Positions 42,070 through 51,770 of a stretch of 64,000 nt of DNA are shown here, piece by piece. The first letter of the stretch is position 1. Each line of letters opens with the position of its first letter. Both the position numbers and the translations under genes were made by a program. Origin of the DNA: Pseudomaricurvus sp033283335 (GTDB lineage Bacteria > Pseudomonadota > Gammaproteobacteria > Pseudomonadales > Cellvibrionaceae); the NCBI GenBank assembly GCA_033283335.1, contig JAWMQP010000003.1, positions 434,001 to 498,000 of the forward strand, given 5' to 3'. The notes beneath the pieces are model-generated. The model worked only from the letters and a program-made list of their open reading frames with translations, was not told where the DNA came from and did no database searches.

Positions 42070-44283
42070 TTAGAACGCGCGGCGTTCGGCATTCAGCCGC
42101 GCGGCTTCACGCTGGTCAATTTTCTCGATGCGGGCGGCGCATTGTTTGAAGGCTGGCTGGCGGGAATAAGGATCCAGCAGGCCAAGGGTCAGGCGGTTGA
42201 CACAATCGTGAAAGTGGAACGGAATAAATACCGCATTGCGGGCAACCCGGTGGGTGAGTTGTACCATCACTACAGCGTCACCCCGACGGGACGTCAGGCG
42301 CACGTAGTCCTGATGTCGAATGCCGAGTTCCGCTGCCGCATCCGGATTCATTTCCATGTAGGGAGTGGGGCTGAATTTGTTGCAGTTGCCAATTTTGCCA
42401 GTGCGGGTGCGGGTGTGAAAGTGTTCTACCACGCGGCCACTGTTCAGCCAGAAAGGGTACTCGTCGCAGGGCTGTTCATTGTTATTGACGAAATCTACAC
42501 AAATGAGATTGGCTTTGCCGTTGGGCGTCTGAAACTTGCCGTCGGTGTACAGGCGCGGATCTCCCTTGAGACCTTCCTGACCTTTGCGGCCGGTTTCGCT
42601 GGCGCGGTAGGGCCACTGAATACCACGAGCCTGTTCGATTTTGTCATAGCTCATGCCGGAGATATCCAGGGTGCGCTCGGCGCCAACGGACAGTTGTTTC
42701 ATTTCTTCAAACGCTTCTTCCGGTGTTGCCGGAAAATGAATGGTGTGGCCATTGCCAAAGCGTTTGGCCATCTGGTTGAAAATCCAGAAATCCGGTTTGG
42801 AATCGGCGTAGGGCGGCAGGGCATTGCGAACCAGGTTGACACGTCGCTCTGTGTTGGTATGACAACCTTCCTTTTCTGCCCAAACGGCTGCCGGGAAATA
42901 AACGTGGGAATACTGGTTGGTTTCCACATCTTCATAACAGTCCTGCACCACCAGGAATTCCAGTTTTTCCATGGCCTTGCGAATCCGGGGTGTGTTGGGC
43001 ATGGACGTCATGGGGTTGGTGGCAACCAGCCAGAGGCCTTTAATTTCACCGGTTTCAATGGCTGGAAAAATGTCAGTTTCCGTCAGTCCCCGCTTGGTGG
43101 GGAAGAAGTTGGGGTCGACACCCCAGAAATCGGCTATTTCCTGACGGTGGTCCGCATTCTCCAGTACCCGATAGCCGGGCAAGCCGGAGCAGGAAGACCA
43201 TTCGCGGGTGCCCATGGCGTTGCATTGGCCGGTGATGGAAAGGCTGGTGCCGCCAGGTTTGCCGATATTGCCCGTTACCAGGTTGAGGTTGTTGATGTTG
43301 GCAACACCATCCGAACCGTGGGTGCTCTGATTGATGCCCATGGTCCAGATGGACATTGCGGTTTTCGCTTTGGCGTACAGGCGTGCAACCATGCGAATGC
43401 GGTCTTCGTCGATGCCGCATTCATGTTGGGCCCGGATCGGGTCATAACGCGTGTCGCTAACCAGCGCTTCGAGTTCGGCCAGGTTGTTGGTGTGCGCCTC
43501 GAGGTAGGCGCGATCTTCCAGGCCTTCCTTAAAAATGACGTGCAACATGGAGTTGATCAGGACGCAGTCGGTACCGGGGGTGATCGGCAGGTGCACATCG
43601 GCAAATTGCGCCAGCATGGTGACCCGTGGATCCACCACGATCAGGGGAAAGTTGCGTTTTTCTTTGGCTTCTTTCAGGCGCCAGTAAATGATGGGGTGCT
43701 GTTCGGGCAAATTGGAGCCGAACGCCATCAGGCACTCGGTATGTTCAAAGTCACCGTAGCAGCCAGGAGGACCATCGGAACCAAACGATCGCTTGTAACC
43801 CGACACGGCGGAAGCCATGCACAGGGTTGTATTGCCGTCATAGTTATTGGTACCGATGCAGCCGCGCACCAGCTTTCCGAGGGTGTAAAACTCTTCAGTT
43901 AATAGTTGGCCGGTAGACACCACGGCGAAGGCGTCACGACCATAGCGAGCCTGGATGTCCTGGATCTTGGCAGCGGTATGATCCAGGGCCTGATCCCAAT
44001 CGGTTGTCTGGAAGGGTAGGTGAAACTTCTCTCGCATCAGGGGGCGAGTGCCTCGCCCTGGCGAGTCAAATAATTCGTGCTCCAGCAAGCCCTTGATGCA
44101 CAGTTTGCCGCGATTGACGTCGGCGCCGGCGTGTCCACGACTGGTCACGACTCTGCCATCTTCACCAAGGCCAATTTCAATGGCGCAGCCGGTAGAGCAG
44201 TAGTTACACGTGGTGTATTTCCATTCGACCACTTTTTTTTGCGGGATGACGATGGGTTTGCGCTTGCGGCGACCAAAGAGCAT
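42070..44283 (-). CDS. Second nitrate-reductase-like molybdoenzyme (NarB/NasA type)
   Basis: A 737-residue bis-MGD oxidoreductase. The N-terminal [4Fe-4S] site is CNYCSTGC, with a later Cys in GKLCIKG. The segment LCMASAVSGYKRSFGSD followed by PPGCYGDFEH carries the Mo-ligand Cys and is the wording of assimilatory nitrate reductases. There is no signal peptide, so it is cytoplasmic. Unlike the 909-residue NasA in the same window it lacks the C-terminal BFD domain. Instead it is followed after 16 bp by a fused ferredoxin/DmsC anchor, implying quinol rather than NAD(P)H or ferredoxin as donor. A sigma-54-like promoter and a long leader precede it. Nitrate is the likely substrate; another oxyanion is possible. 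Confidence 0.87.
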   Translation of the reverse strand: MLFGRRKRKPIVIPQKKVVEWKYTTCNYCSTGCAIEIGLGEDGRVVTSRGHAGADVNRGKLCIKGLLEHELFDSPGRGTRPLMREKFHLPFQTTDWDQALDHTAAKIQDIQARYGRDAFAVVSTGQLLTEEFYTLGKLVRGCIGTNNYDGNTTLCMASAVSGYKRSFGSDGPPGCYGDFEHTECLMAFGSNLPEQHPIIYWRLKEAKEKRNFPLIVVDPRVTMLAQFADVHLPITPGTDCVLINSMLHVIFKEGLEDRAYLEAHTNNLAELEALVSDTRYDPIRAQHECGIDEDRIRMVARLYAKAKTAMSIWTMGINQSTHGSDGVANINNLNLVTGNIGKPGGTSLSITGQCNAMGTREWSSCSGLPGYRVLENADHRQEIADFWGVDPNFFPTKRGLTETDIFPAIETGEIKGLWLVATNPMTSMPNTPRIRKAMEKLEFLVVQDCYEDVETNQYSHVYFPAAVWAEKEGCHTNTERRVNLVRNALPPYADSKPDFWIFNQMAKRFGNGHTIHFPATPEEAFEEMKQLSVGAERTLDISGMSYDKIEQARGIQWPYRASETGRKGQEGLKGDPRLYTDGKFQTPNGKANLICVDFVNNNEQPCDEYPFWLNSGRVVEHFHTRTRTGKIGNCNKFSPTPYMEMNPDAAAELGIRHQDYVRLTSRRGDAVVMVQLTHRVARNAVFIPFHFHDCVNRLTLGLLDPYSRQPAFKQCAARIEKIDQREAARLNAERRAF

Positions 44284-44520
44284 AGGCGTTCCTGCTGTCT
44301 CGTTGTTGTGACTTATTTTATTGTGACTTACCCGTGTTTTGTTCTGACTTACCCATTGTTGCCAGACGCCTGGACATCATCGACTCGCTGTCGTCTCTCT
44401 CGCGCTTGTTGCCAGCAGCTGATCTGTTGCCAGTTGTTAATTGGGTGCACATCTGGGTAGCAACGAATCGATTTGAGGCATTTCTGAATCTATACCCCGC
44501 GATGCCAGGTGCTATGTGAG

Positions 44521-44537
44521 AGCAAGTAGCGTACCAA
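44521..44537 (-). promoter_or_regulatory. Sigma-54 (-24/-12) promoter candidate for the second nitrate-reductase operon
   Basis: On the minus strand the sequence reads TTGGTACGCTACTTGCT, matching YTGGCACGRNNNTTGCW at all but two defined positions, with GG and GC ten bases apart. Confidence 0.6.
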
Positions 44538-44586
44538 CTGAAAAAAACAGGGATTTAGGCAGAATCGACACATAAAACACCGGAAA

Positions 44587-44603
44587 AGCACCAATAAGGG
44601 TCA
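44587..44603. promoter_or_regulatory. Partial NtrC-like site upstream of the second nitrate-reductase operon
   Basis: AGCACCAATAAGGGTCA keeps GCACC and, after five bases, GG and CA of the consensus TGCACY-N5-GGTGCA. It is 50 bp upstream of the -24/-12 element. Confidence 0.4.
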
Positions 44604-44712
44604 TTTTATGGATGTCTTTGTCTAATTGGTTGTCTGAGAAATTAAATTAAATGCACAAAAATGACCGATAATGGGGCTGGCGTGCTTCAGGTTGGTGCTT
44701 TGGGTTGGTGGT

Positions 44713-47217
44713 TTAGGCGCGGTCGGTGAGCTTGTTGTTGGCTCGGTCCAGGCGCTCACTTTCCAGCATCAGAATGGCTTTGTGGGCAGGAATGGGCTTG
44801 CTGAAAAAGAACCCCTGCGCCAAGTCGCATTGATTGGCTTTGAGGAACATCATTTGTTCCGAGGTTTCCACGCCTTCCGCAACCACCGTGAAATGCATCT
44901 GTTTAGCGAGAAAGATGATGGCTGACGAAATTTGCATGTCGCTTTCGCTGTTGGGGATGTCTTTGATGAACTCACGATCAATTTTTAACGAATCCACCGG
45001 CAGGTTTTTCAGATAGCTAAGTGAGGAATAGCCCGTGCCAAAGTCGTCAATGGCAATACGGAATCCCATCTGTTTGATCTTGTTGATGACTTCGCGGCCG
45101 GCATTCATGTTTTCCATCAACAGGGTTTCGGTAATTTCCAGCTCCAGGCGACTGGGGTTGATGGGGTATTTTTGCAGGCACTCTTGCAAAAATGTCAGGA
45201 AGCGTTTCTTGGTAAAGTGCGTGGACGAGATATTTACCCCCAGGATCATTTCCGGGTAGTGGGGTTCCAGCACTTTCAGTTGACGGAAGCTGGCCTCCAG
45301 TACCCAGTTATCCAACTGGCTGATGAAACCCATATTTTCCATTGCGGCAATGAATTCGCTGGGTGGCAAAGTACCGCGATCCGGGTGATCCCAGCGCACC
45401 AGGGATTCAAAGCCCTTGATCAGGCCGTTCATGTTGACTTTGGGTTGCAGGTACAGCGTGAATTCACTGTCCTTAAAGCCACGCCGTAACTCGCTTTCCA
45501 ATGACAGCTTGTCCTGTGCTTCGGCGGCCATCTGTGTGTTGAACAACAGATGGGCATTGCCACCACTTTTTTTCGCTTTGTACATGGCAATTTCGGCGTG
45601 TTTCAACAGGTCCTCATAGGAGTCTTCCGGTGAAGCGATGGATAGGCCGATACTGCAGCTGATAACCAGGGTGGTATTGTCCAGTTTTAGCGGGCGGTTG
45701 ATTAATTCGAGAATTTTTTGGCTCAGGCTGTGCAATTGATCCGGACGTTTGGCGCTGCGCAGCAATATCGCAAATTCATCTCCGCCCAGGCGGGCGACCA
45801 GGCCGAGAGCCTGCAACGCACCTTTCAGGCGTTTTGCCATCTTCTCCAGGATGATATCGCCGAGCTGGTGGCCGAGAGAGTCATTGATGCGTTTAAAGTT
45901 ATCCAGGTCCAGTAGCAATACCGCCACCAGCGAGTCCTGGGTATGGCTGCTGAGCTGTTTCAGGTCGTTTTTCAGCTCGTATTGGAACAGCTGGCGATTG
46001 GCGAGCCCTGTGACGGGATCATAGAGAGACAGGCGCTCCACTTCCTGCTGGCGGATATCGACTGTCTTTTCCTGCGCCTCCATTTGGTAGGACAGGGTCG
46101 TCACAGCTTCTTCCAGCTCCCGCAGCTCATGAATCCAGGTGCGAGTGTGGGTTTGTTGCTGCTGTTCGCGCAATTCTTGATAGCGTTTTTGGCCCAGTAA
46201 GGGCATCAGCTGAATTTGGTTGTTGAGGTGTCTGCGAATATGCCGGGCTACCAGAAACATGGCAATGGTTGCAATTAAGCTGGCAGTCAGGCCGATGGTC
46301 AGTAAGGCCCAGGTTGAAAACATATTGTCGGTCGAGGCTCGACCGCTTTTGCTCAGGGCATAAAGGTTGGGGGCGTAATCATTGGGCAGAGGCGTCAGCG
46401 TCCAGTGATATTCGTTATCAAAATAACTGCTGCTCTGTAGTTGTTCGGGTGGGGAGAGCATCGTTTGTAACAGGCTTGCATTGATGTTGATCGGGATGGG
46501 AAACTTGTTGGCTTCAGCAGGTTGAGAGCCGGTGACGGAATAATACTCCAGTTGCCAGCTTTGACCATTACGCGGTTGCGCTTTCAGCAGCCCCATGGCT
46601 TTGAATACGGGAGTATCGCTATTGGGGAATGGATCTATCAATGCTTGTGCCGGGCGCAGCAAACGTATCTGGCCGGTTCGGTGTCCCTGGGGGGCCGTTA
46701 GAAACAATTGCCGCACTTCATAACATTGACCGGTTTGACACAGAATAGAGGCTTGCTGATTGCCGGAAGGGGGTTGCCGAAACCAGTCTTCAAAAAGGGC
46801 CAGTGATTCATGGCTTCCATAAACGTCGATGGCGCTATGTGAACGATCTGTCCAGGCAACTGCGCTGAACTGGTTGCGGCCTTGGTTCCGCCACCACTGC
46901 TCCAATTGCGGGTGAATACTGTCCAACTGAAGTTCATGCTGTCCGTTATGCAGATATTCTCTTAGTGCCTGCAAGGAATCATTGCCGGATTGAACAAAGC
47001 GGTCGAACTGTTTTTCAATCAACTGCTTGTGGTGCAAGCGTAAAGCGTTGTAGTTGGAGGAGAGCTCCGCTTGTCTGATGCTATGTTGAACCCAGAGTAA
47101 AATGGCAATTAAGGCACAGAGCCCGAATAATACACCAGTGGCCATATGCATGGGCCAGTGGCGGGTGGTATGACGGGTGCTGTTCTGAGTTCCTGAAGAT
47201 GACTCTGGCTCGGTCAT
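44713..47217 (-). CDS. Membrane-bound GGDEF/EAL dual-domain protein
   Basis: An 834-residue c-di-GMP protein. An N-terminal membrane segment (about 30-47), a periplasmic sensor part of about 250 residues with no recognised family, and a second membrane segment near 300-325 come first. A coiled linker then leads to the GGDEF domain (RLGGDEFAILL near residue 477) and the EAL domain (about 590-830). The EAL signature reads ESL (FESLVRWDHP), with ITETLLMEN, AIDDFGTGYSSLSYL and EGVET present, so phosphodiesterase activity is likely. GGDEF is intact but no I-site is seen. It may be bifunctional or use GGDEF for regulation. It lies downstream of the second nitrate-reductase promoter region but probably has its own promoter. 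Confidence 0.9.
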   Translation of the reverse strand: MTEPESSSGTQNSTRHTTRHWPMHMATGVLFGLCALIAILLWVQHSIRQAELSSNYNALRLHHKQLIEKQFDRFVQSGNDSLQALREYLHNGQHELQLDSIHPQLEQWWRNQGRNQFSAVAWTDRSHSAIDVYGSHESLALFEDWFRQPPSGNQQASILCQTGQCYEVRQLFLTAPQGHRTGQIRLLRPAQALIDPFPNSDTPVFKAMGLLKAQPRNGQSWQLEYYSVTGSQPAEANKFPIPININASLLQTMLSPPEQLQSSSYFDNEYHWTLTPLPNDYAPNLYALSKSGRASTDNMFSTWALLTIGLTASLIATIAMFLVARHIRRHLNNQIQLMPLLGQKRYQELREQQQQTHTRTWIHELRELEEAVTTLSYQMEAQEKTVDIRQQEVERLSLYDPVTGLANRQLFQYELKNDLKQLSSHTQDSLVAVLLLDLDNFKRINDSLGHQLGDIILEKMAKRLKGALQALGLVARLGGDEFAILLRSAKRPDQLHSLSQKILELINRPLKLDNTTLVISCSIGLSIASPEDSYEDLLKHAEIAMYKAKKSGGNAHLLFNTQMAAEAQDKLSLESELRRGFKDSEFTLYLQPKVNMNGLIKGFESLVRWDHPDRGTLPPSEFIAAMENMGFISQLDNWVLEASFRQLKVLEPHYPEMILGVNISSTHFTKKRFLTFLQECLQKYPINPSRLELEITETLLMENMNAGREVINKIKQMGFRIAIDDFGTGYSSLSYLKNLPVDSLKIDREFIKDIPNSESDMQISSAIIFLAKQMHFTVVAEGVETSEQMMFLKANQCDLAQGFFFSKPIPAHKAILMLESERLDRANNKLTDRA

Positions 47218-47409
47218 GGCATCCTTTCTTTTCGAGTGTGGTCATTCGGCTGCGTGAGCAGGCAGGTTAGTATATCCACATATTGGTGTAGATCTGAAGG
47301 GGCATCAGGAAATTATCCATTTCTTGTCTTGCAGCGTTCTCAAAGTTTGCCACAGCCGATAAATGGACAGCCTAGACCATCGAGTGAACTTGGATGATCT
47401 GGCCCTGCC

Positions 47410-50400
47410 TTAGCCTTCCGGCAGGGACGCCGGCCGGTGATCCTGAGCCTCCGTTTCAGTTTTGCCGGTCAGAATGAACATCAAAAAGCACGGCAGGAAG
47501 GTGAGGGTGATCAAGGTTGAACAGAGAATGCCCATCAGGACCACAATGCCCACTCCACGATAGAGTTCAGTCCCGGCTCCGGGAATCAATACCAGTGGCG
47601 CCAGGCCAAAAATGGTTGTCAGACTTGACATTAAAATAGGGCGCAAGCGAATCGCAACGGCTGACAGTACTGCCTCTTTGACCGACTGTGTGCCCGTCAT
47701 CAAATTGCGACGGGTTTGGTCCACAATCAGGATGGGGTTATTGACCACGGTGCCCAACAGGATCAGGAATCCCAGCATGGTGATCATGTCGAAGGGTTGC
47801 TGGATGGCCGGTAGCCCAAGGGCCGTGAGCAAATGACCGCTGCCGTTTACCAGAATCAGGCCTGCCAGGCCTCCGGCCAGCCCCAGGGGGACAGTGGCGA
47901 GAATGATCAGCGGGTAACCCCAGTGATGGAAAATGGCTACCAGCAACAGATAAATAATGAGCAGAGCCACCAGAAAGTTGCTGGTCAGTGCGTTGCGGGT
48001 GGCTTCCAGCTGATCGGCAGCACCGGATATGTCGATGGCCACCCCGGCCTGGATCTCGCCGGCGGCCCGCATTGAGGGAATCAGCTCTTCCTCTACCTGG
48101 GCCACGGCGGCCTCCAACGGCACCGCTCGCGGCGGGATGATACGCAAGGTTACTGTGCGGTTGCCATCCACCCGGCGCACGGAGGTGCTGTCTACCGTTT
48201 CCTCAAGTGTGGCCAGGGCGTCGAGTGGCAACACCGCTCCGGAGGGGGTCATTACGGGTAGCTGGCCGAGTTGTTCAAGTTGCTGGTTTTGGCCGGCATT
48301 GCTGAGCAGAAAGATATCCACCTTGTCGTCGTCGAGAAAAAATTCATCGGCAAAGGCGCCATCGCTCAACGCCGACACGGCGTAGCCGAACTCGCTGGCG
48401 GGGTAATTGTATTCTGCCAGCCGTTCCCAGTTGGGGCGAATTTCCACCAGCGGCTGGTCGAGGCTGAGCGAAGAAGGTTCCGACTGGATCTGGGGGTTGA
48501 CGAATATCTCCTGGGCCCGGCGATAGGCGTGCTCGGCGGTGCTGTAGAGTTGTGCCAGATCCGCACCGGAGATGTCGAGGTTGACCGCCCGTGTGCCGCC
48601 ATTGTTACTGGAAATAATCGAGCCCCGCGAGGAAAACGCGCGCATTCCTGGGTAGCTGCGGAACAGTTCGGTGAGACTGTCCATCATGGGCTGGATGTCC
48701 TGTCCACGGACGGGTTCACTCATCACCCAGACCATGGCGGGAGATACGCTGATGGTGTAGTACTTAAGCGATGGGATGGCGATTTCCCCCCGGTCGAAGG
48801 CGCCGGGGTCAGCCTGTAAGGAGCGTTCGAGAGTGTCGAGAATCTCATCGCCAATCACCTGCATTTCAGCCAGGTTGTAACCGGGCGGGGCAATCATGCG
48901 GGAAAAGGCTTTCGGTTCCTCGCCTTCTGGCAGGTACTCTGCCGGAGGCAGGAAAACAGCGGCAACTCCCACAGTGAGTAGCAGGGTGGCTAGCATACAA
49001 ACACCGCGTCGCCACGGTGTCTGAATAAGCCAGCCGATACGACGCAATATTTTACTGCGACTACCATGCGTGTGGCTGCTGTCCGGGTGGGTGTCGCCAT
49101 TATGGAAGCCCAGTCTGGCGCTGGTGGAGGGTACGACGGTGACGGCCACCAGCATGGAAGCCATAATGGCCGCCGAGATGGCAATGGCTATGTCTGAGTA
49201 GAGCTGGCCAGCCTCTTCTTTGACAAACAGGACCGGGGCAAATACCAGAATCGTGGTCAGGGACGACGCCAGTACCGCCGGCCACACCTCACGTACTCCG
49301 GTAAGTGCCGCATCGAAGAGCTTCAAACCGCGGCGCCGCGCCTGCTCAATACTTTCCAGCACGACGATGGTGTTGTCCACGGTCATGCCAATGGCAAAGG
49401 CAACGCCAGCCAGGGAAATGACGTTGATGGTGCGGTCAAACAGCAATAACCCGATAAAAGCGGCAATGGTACAGATTGGAATGCTCATCACCCCGACGAA
49501 AGTGGCGCGGGCGGAGCGCAGGAACAGGTAGAGTACCAGGGTTGCCAGCATGGCCCCCAGTGCCAGATTGGTCCAGACGTTGCGTATGGATTCCTGAACA
49601 TAGCGGACATCGTCACCGATCAGTTCGATTTGCAGGCCATTGGGCTTTAACAGGTCTTCCTGCATGGCCTCGACAATAGGCAGCAGATCGGTTTTGATTT
49701 GGATGACATTGGAACCGGCTTCGCGGTTGACCGCCAGGCGCAGGCTGCGCTCCTGTCCGGTATAAATAAGGCTGCGCACTTCAAAGTGATCGAGGCTGAC
49801 GGTGCCGACATCCTTCAGCCGCACATTGGCATCGCCCTGGCGATTTAAAATTAATTCCTCCAGGTCGTTCACTTCGTCAAAGCGGCCTATGGTGCGCATC
49901 AGGTAGCGTCGTTTACCACTATCGATATCGCCCGCCGAGGAATCGCGGTTGCGTGCACGAATGGCGTTGCGCACATCGGTCAGGGTCAGGCCGCGCTGAG
50001 CCAATTTGGCGGGGTCGAGTTGAATCTGAATTTGACGTTCCGAGCCGCCGCGTACTTGCACTTCAGAAATCCCTGTGACCCGTTCCATTCTCGGGCGAAT
50101 ATGGTCATCGACGAAGTCGAACATCATGTCCATATCCAGTTGAAAGGGGTTGCCAGGCAGCGGTGACACCGAGAAATACATAAATGCGTTCTGGGAAAAG
50201 GAACTGCTCAGCAGGCGTGGTTGATCAACGTTTTCGGGATAGGAGGGAACCTGGCTGAGGGCATTGCTGACCTCGATCAGGGTTTCGTTAATGTCGATGC
50301 CAAACGGAAATTCCATCTCGATGGAGGCTTCTCCGGTTTCGGCGTTGGCGGTCATTCTCTGCAGGTTCGGCACTGTCCGCAGGTAGCGCTCCTGCTCCAT

Positions 50401-50586
50401 CAGAATTTCTTTTTCAATATCCTGCGGGGTGGCCCCCGGCCAACCGGTTACCACACTGATGGTGCGCACTTCCAGGTCGGGGATCATCTGAATGGGAATG
50501 CGAAACGCCGCCACGATACCCAGCACGCAGATGATCAGCACGCTGACGGCCAAGATAATGCCGTGACGAATACTGGCTTGAAACAT
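47410..50586 (-). CDS. RND efflux transporter, inner-membrane permease
   Basis: A 1058-residue RND permease with the standard two-fold repeat: a first membrane helix at residues 9-28, a large periplasmic loop, a membrane bundle, a second helix near 525, a loop and a bundle. The fourth-helix proton-relay Asp is in AIGMTVDNTIVVLESIEQA. The C-terminal bundle contains GTVVNNPILIVDQTRR, equivalent to the VVNNAILLVE-type motif. It exports compounds using the proton gradient; the substrate class is not readable. It is 50 bp downstream of the adaptor gene; no outer-membrane factor gene follows, so a shared TolC-type channel is probable. A short Gly/Ser/His-rich stretch (about 498-510) lies between the halves. 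Confidence 0.9.
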   Translation of the reverse strand: MFQASIRHGIILAVSVLIICVLGIVAAFRIPIQMIPDLEVRTISVVTGWPGATPQDIEKEILMEQERYLRTVPNLQRMTANAETGEASIEMEFPFGIDINETLIEVSNALSQVPSYPENVDQPRLLSSSFSQNAFMYFSVSPLPGNPFQLDMDMMFDFVDDHIRPRMERVTGISEVQVRGGSERQIQIQLDPAKLAQRGLTLTDVRNAIRARNRDSSAGDIDSGKRRYLMRTIGRFDEVNDLEELILNRQGDANVRLKDVGTVSLDHFEVRSLIYTGQERSLRLAVNREAGSNVIQIKTDLLPIVEAMQEDLLKPNGLQIELIGDDVRYVQESIRNVWTNLALGAMLATLVLYLFLRSARATFVGVMSIPICTIAAFIGLLLFDRTINVISLAGVAFAIGMTVDNTIVVLESIEQARRRGLKLFDAALTGVREVWPAVLASSLTTILVFAPVLFVKEEAGQLYSDIAIAISAAIMASMLVAVTVVPSTSARLGFHNGDTHPDSSHTHGSRSKILRRIGWLIQTPWRRGVCMLATLLLTVGVAAVFLPPAEYLPEGEEPKAFSRMIAPPGYNLAEMQVIGDEILDTLERSLQADPGAFDRGEIAIPSLKYYTISVSPAMVWVMSEPVRGQDIQPMMDSLTELFRSYPGMRAFSSRGSIISSNNGGTRAVNLDISGADLAQLYSTAEHAYRRAQEIFVNPQIQSEPSSLSLDQPLVEIRPNWERLAEYNYPASEFGYAVSALSDGAFADEFFLDDDKVDIFLLSNAGQNQQLEQLGQLPVMTPSGAVLPLDALATLEETVDSTSVRRVDGNRTVTLRIIPPRAVPLEAAVAQVEEELIPSMRAAGEIQAGVAIDISGAADQLEATRNALTSNFLVALLIIYLLLVAIFHHWGYPLIILATVPLGLAGGLAGLILVNGSGHLLTALGLPAIQQPFDMITMLGFLILLGTVVNNPILIVDQTRRNLMTGTQSVKEAVLSAVAIRLRPILMSSLTTIFGLAPLVLIPGAGTELYRGVGIVVLMGILCSTLITLTFLPCFLMFILTGKTETEAQDHRPASLPEG

Positions 50587-50636
50587 GTGCAGTTTCCTAT
50601 ATCGCGTTTATCACATTGATAACTTGTCTGGCTGAG

Positions 50637-51770
50637 TTACAGCACTTTGACAGCCTGGCCATGGTGGAGGATTTCGTTGCCTCGGATCACCACTTTATCA
50701 TCGGCCAGCAATCCCTCTAGGACTTCCACTGCGCCGTTGGTCTGCAAGCCGAGGTTCAATTTACGTCTCTCCGCCACGCTGCGACCATCATGATCCACTA
50801 CAACAAACACGCTGAAGCTGCCATCGGGACTGCGCAGCAGGGCGTCGCGAGGAATCAGCAGGGCATTTTCGGTGCTCTGGGTAAACTCGAAAGTGGCTCG
50901 GGCTGAGGTGCCCGGCAGCAGTGCCGGTTGCAAGGTACCGGGTTTGGTGGGGGAGGTGATCAGCCGTACCCGAAAGGTTCGAGAGCCGGATTCACTCACG
51001 GGTACAACGGCGGCAATACGGCCCGTGACCACTTGCCCAGGGTTTGTGTCGGGCATAATCCGTACGGTACTGGCGGTGTTGAGTTGGGCAAACCGCTCCT
51101 GGGGCAGCTGCACATCCAAATACACCCGATCGGTTGACACTAGTGTCAGTACCGCAGTGCCGGGCGTGATCCATTCGCCAGTTTCGGTCTGCTTGCGACT
51201 AATAACACCGGAAAACGGAGCCTTGAGTTGATGCCAGTCAACGCGGGCCCTTTGAGCCTGCTCCTCGGCGCGAGCGGCGTCGAGACGTGCGGTCGCCGTG
51301 GCCAGGGCCGCTTTGCGCAAATCCAGCTCGGTTTGCGGCAGGTGATTGTTTTTAGTCAGGCGTTCGGCTTCTTCAACCAGGCGCCTATTTTCATCGTAGT
51401 CCGCCTGCGCTTCGGCGGCGGTGGCGGTGCGCTGCTGCAACAGATACTCCGCCTGAGTTGCATCCAGCGTCAGCAAAATATCACCCTGTTCGACCCGATC
51501 ACCCACATCGACCCGCATGTCGCTCACCAGGCCTTCTACGCGAGAGGACAGATTGGCACGTTGGGCGGCTACCAGATCGCCTGTCAGGCTCAAGCTAAAG
51601 GTGGGCACGGCCTGATGGGGCTGGACAACGCTGACTGGCAGCGGGGGTTGTGCCTGGGCTGACAGCGGGACCAGGCACAGCCAGGCTGCAAAACTTATCA
51701 AGAGGGCTAGTGAGCACCTGGGTTTCGCTGACCAGGCTGCCTGAAGTGAGGAATTGTTAAACATCCGCAT
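50637..51770 (-). CDS. RND efflux periplasmic adaptor (membrane-fusion protein)
   Basis: A 377-residue adaptor. A hydrophobic signal region (about 19-40, ending in SAQAQ) directs export. The lipoyl half-motif ANLSSRVEGLVSDMRVDVGD, then VEQGDILLTLD, is followed by a coiled-coil hairpin (about 105-175) and the second lipoyl part (LKAPFSGVISRKQTETGEWI). Beta-barrel and membrane-proximal domains end the protein. It links the RND pump to the outer-membrane channel. The first ATG at 51770 is preceded by AGGAAAAG. It is the upstream gene of a two-gene efflux operon. Confidence 0.9.
   Translation of the reverse strand: MRMFNNSSLQAAWSAKPRCSLALLISFAAWLCLVPLSAQAQPPLPVSVVQPHQAVPTFSLSLTGDLVAAQRANLSSRVEGLVSDMRVDVGDRVEQGDILLTLDATQAEYLLQQRTATAAEAQADYDENRRLVEEAERLTKNNHLPQTELDLRKAALATATARLDAARAEEQAQRARVDWHQLKAPFSGVISRKQTETGEWITPGTAVLTLVSTDRVYLDVQLPQERFAQLNTASTVRIMPDTNPGQVVTGRIAAVVPVSESGSRTFRVRLITSPTKPGTLQPALLPGTSARATFEFTQSTENALLIPRDALLRSPDGSFSVFVVVDHDGRSVAERRKLNLGLQTNGAVEVLEGLLADDKVVIRGNEILHHGQAVKVL

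Larger units (their letters stand above)
44284..44712 (-). promoter_or_regulatory. Leader and control region of the second nitrate-reductase operon
   Basis: No gene is seen in this 429 bp. A -24/-12-like promoter at 44521-44537 would give an untranslated leader of roughly 225 bases. In the RNA sense the leader carries CTGGCAACA three times (44357-44365, 44407-44415, 44425-44433) and TAAGTCA three times near the start codon (44309-44315, 44324-44330, 44345-44351). An NtrC-like half-good site stands at 44587-44603. Confidence 0.55.

Noticed and set aside
41917..43902. Long open frame of 661 codons on the plus strand opposite the second nitrate reductase
   Set aside because: It is antisense to two well-supported genes with intact cofactor motifs. 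GC-rich coding DNA commonly leaves the opposite strand open, and the product resembles no protein family.
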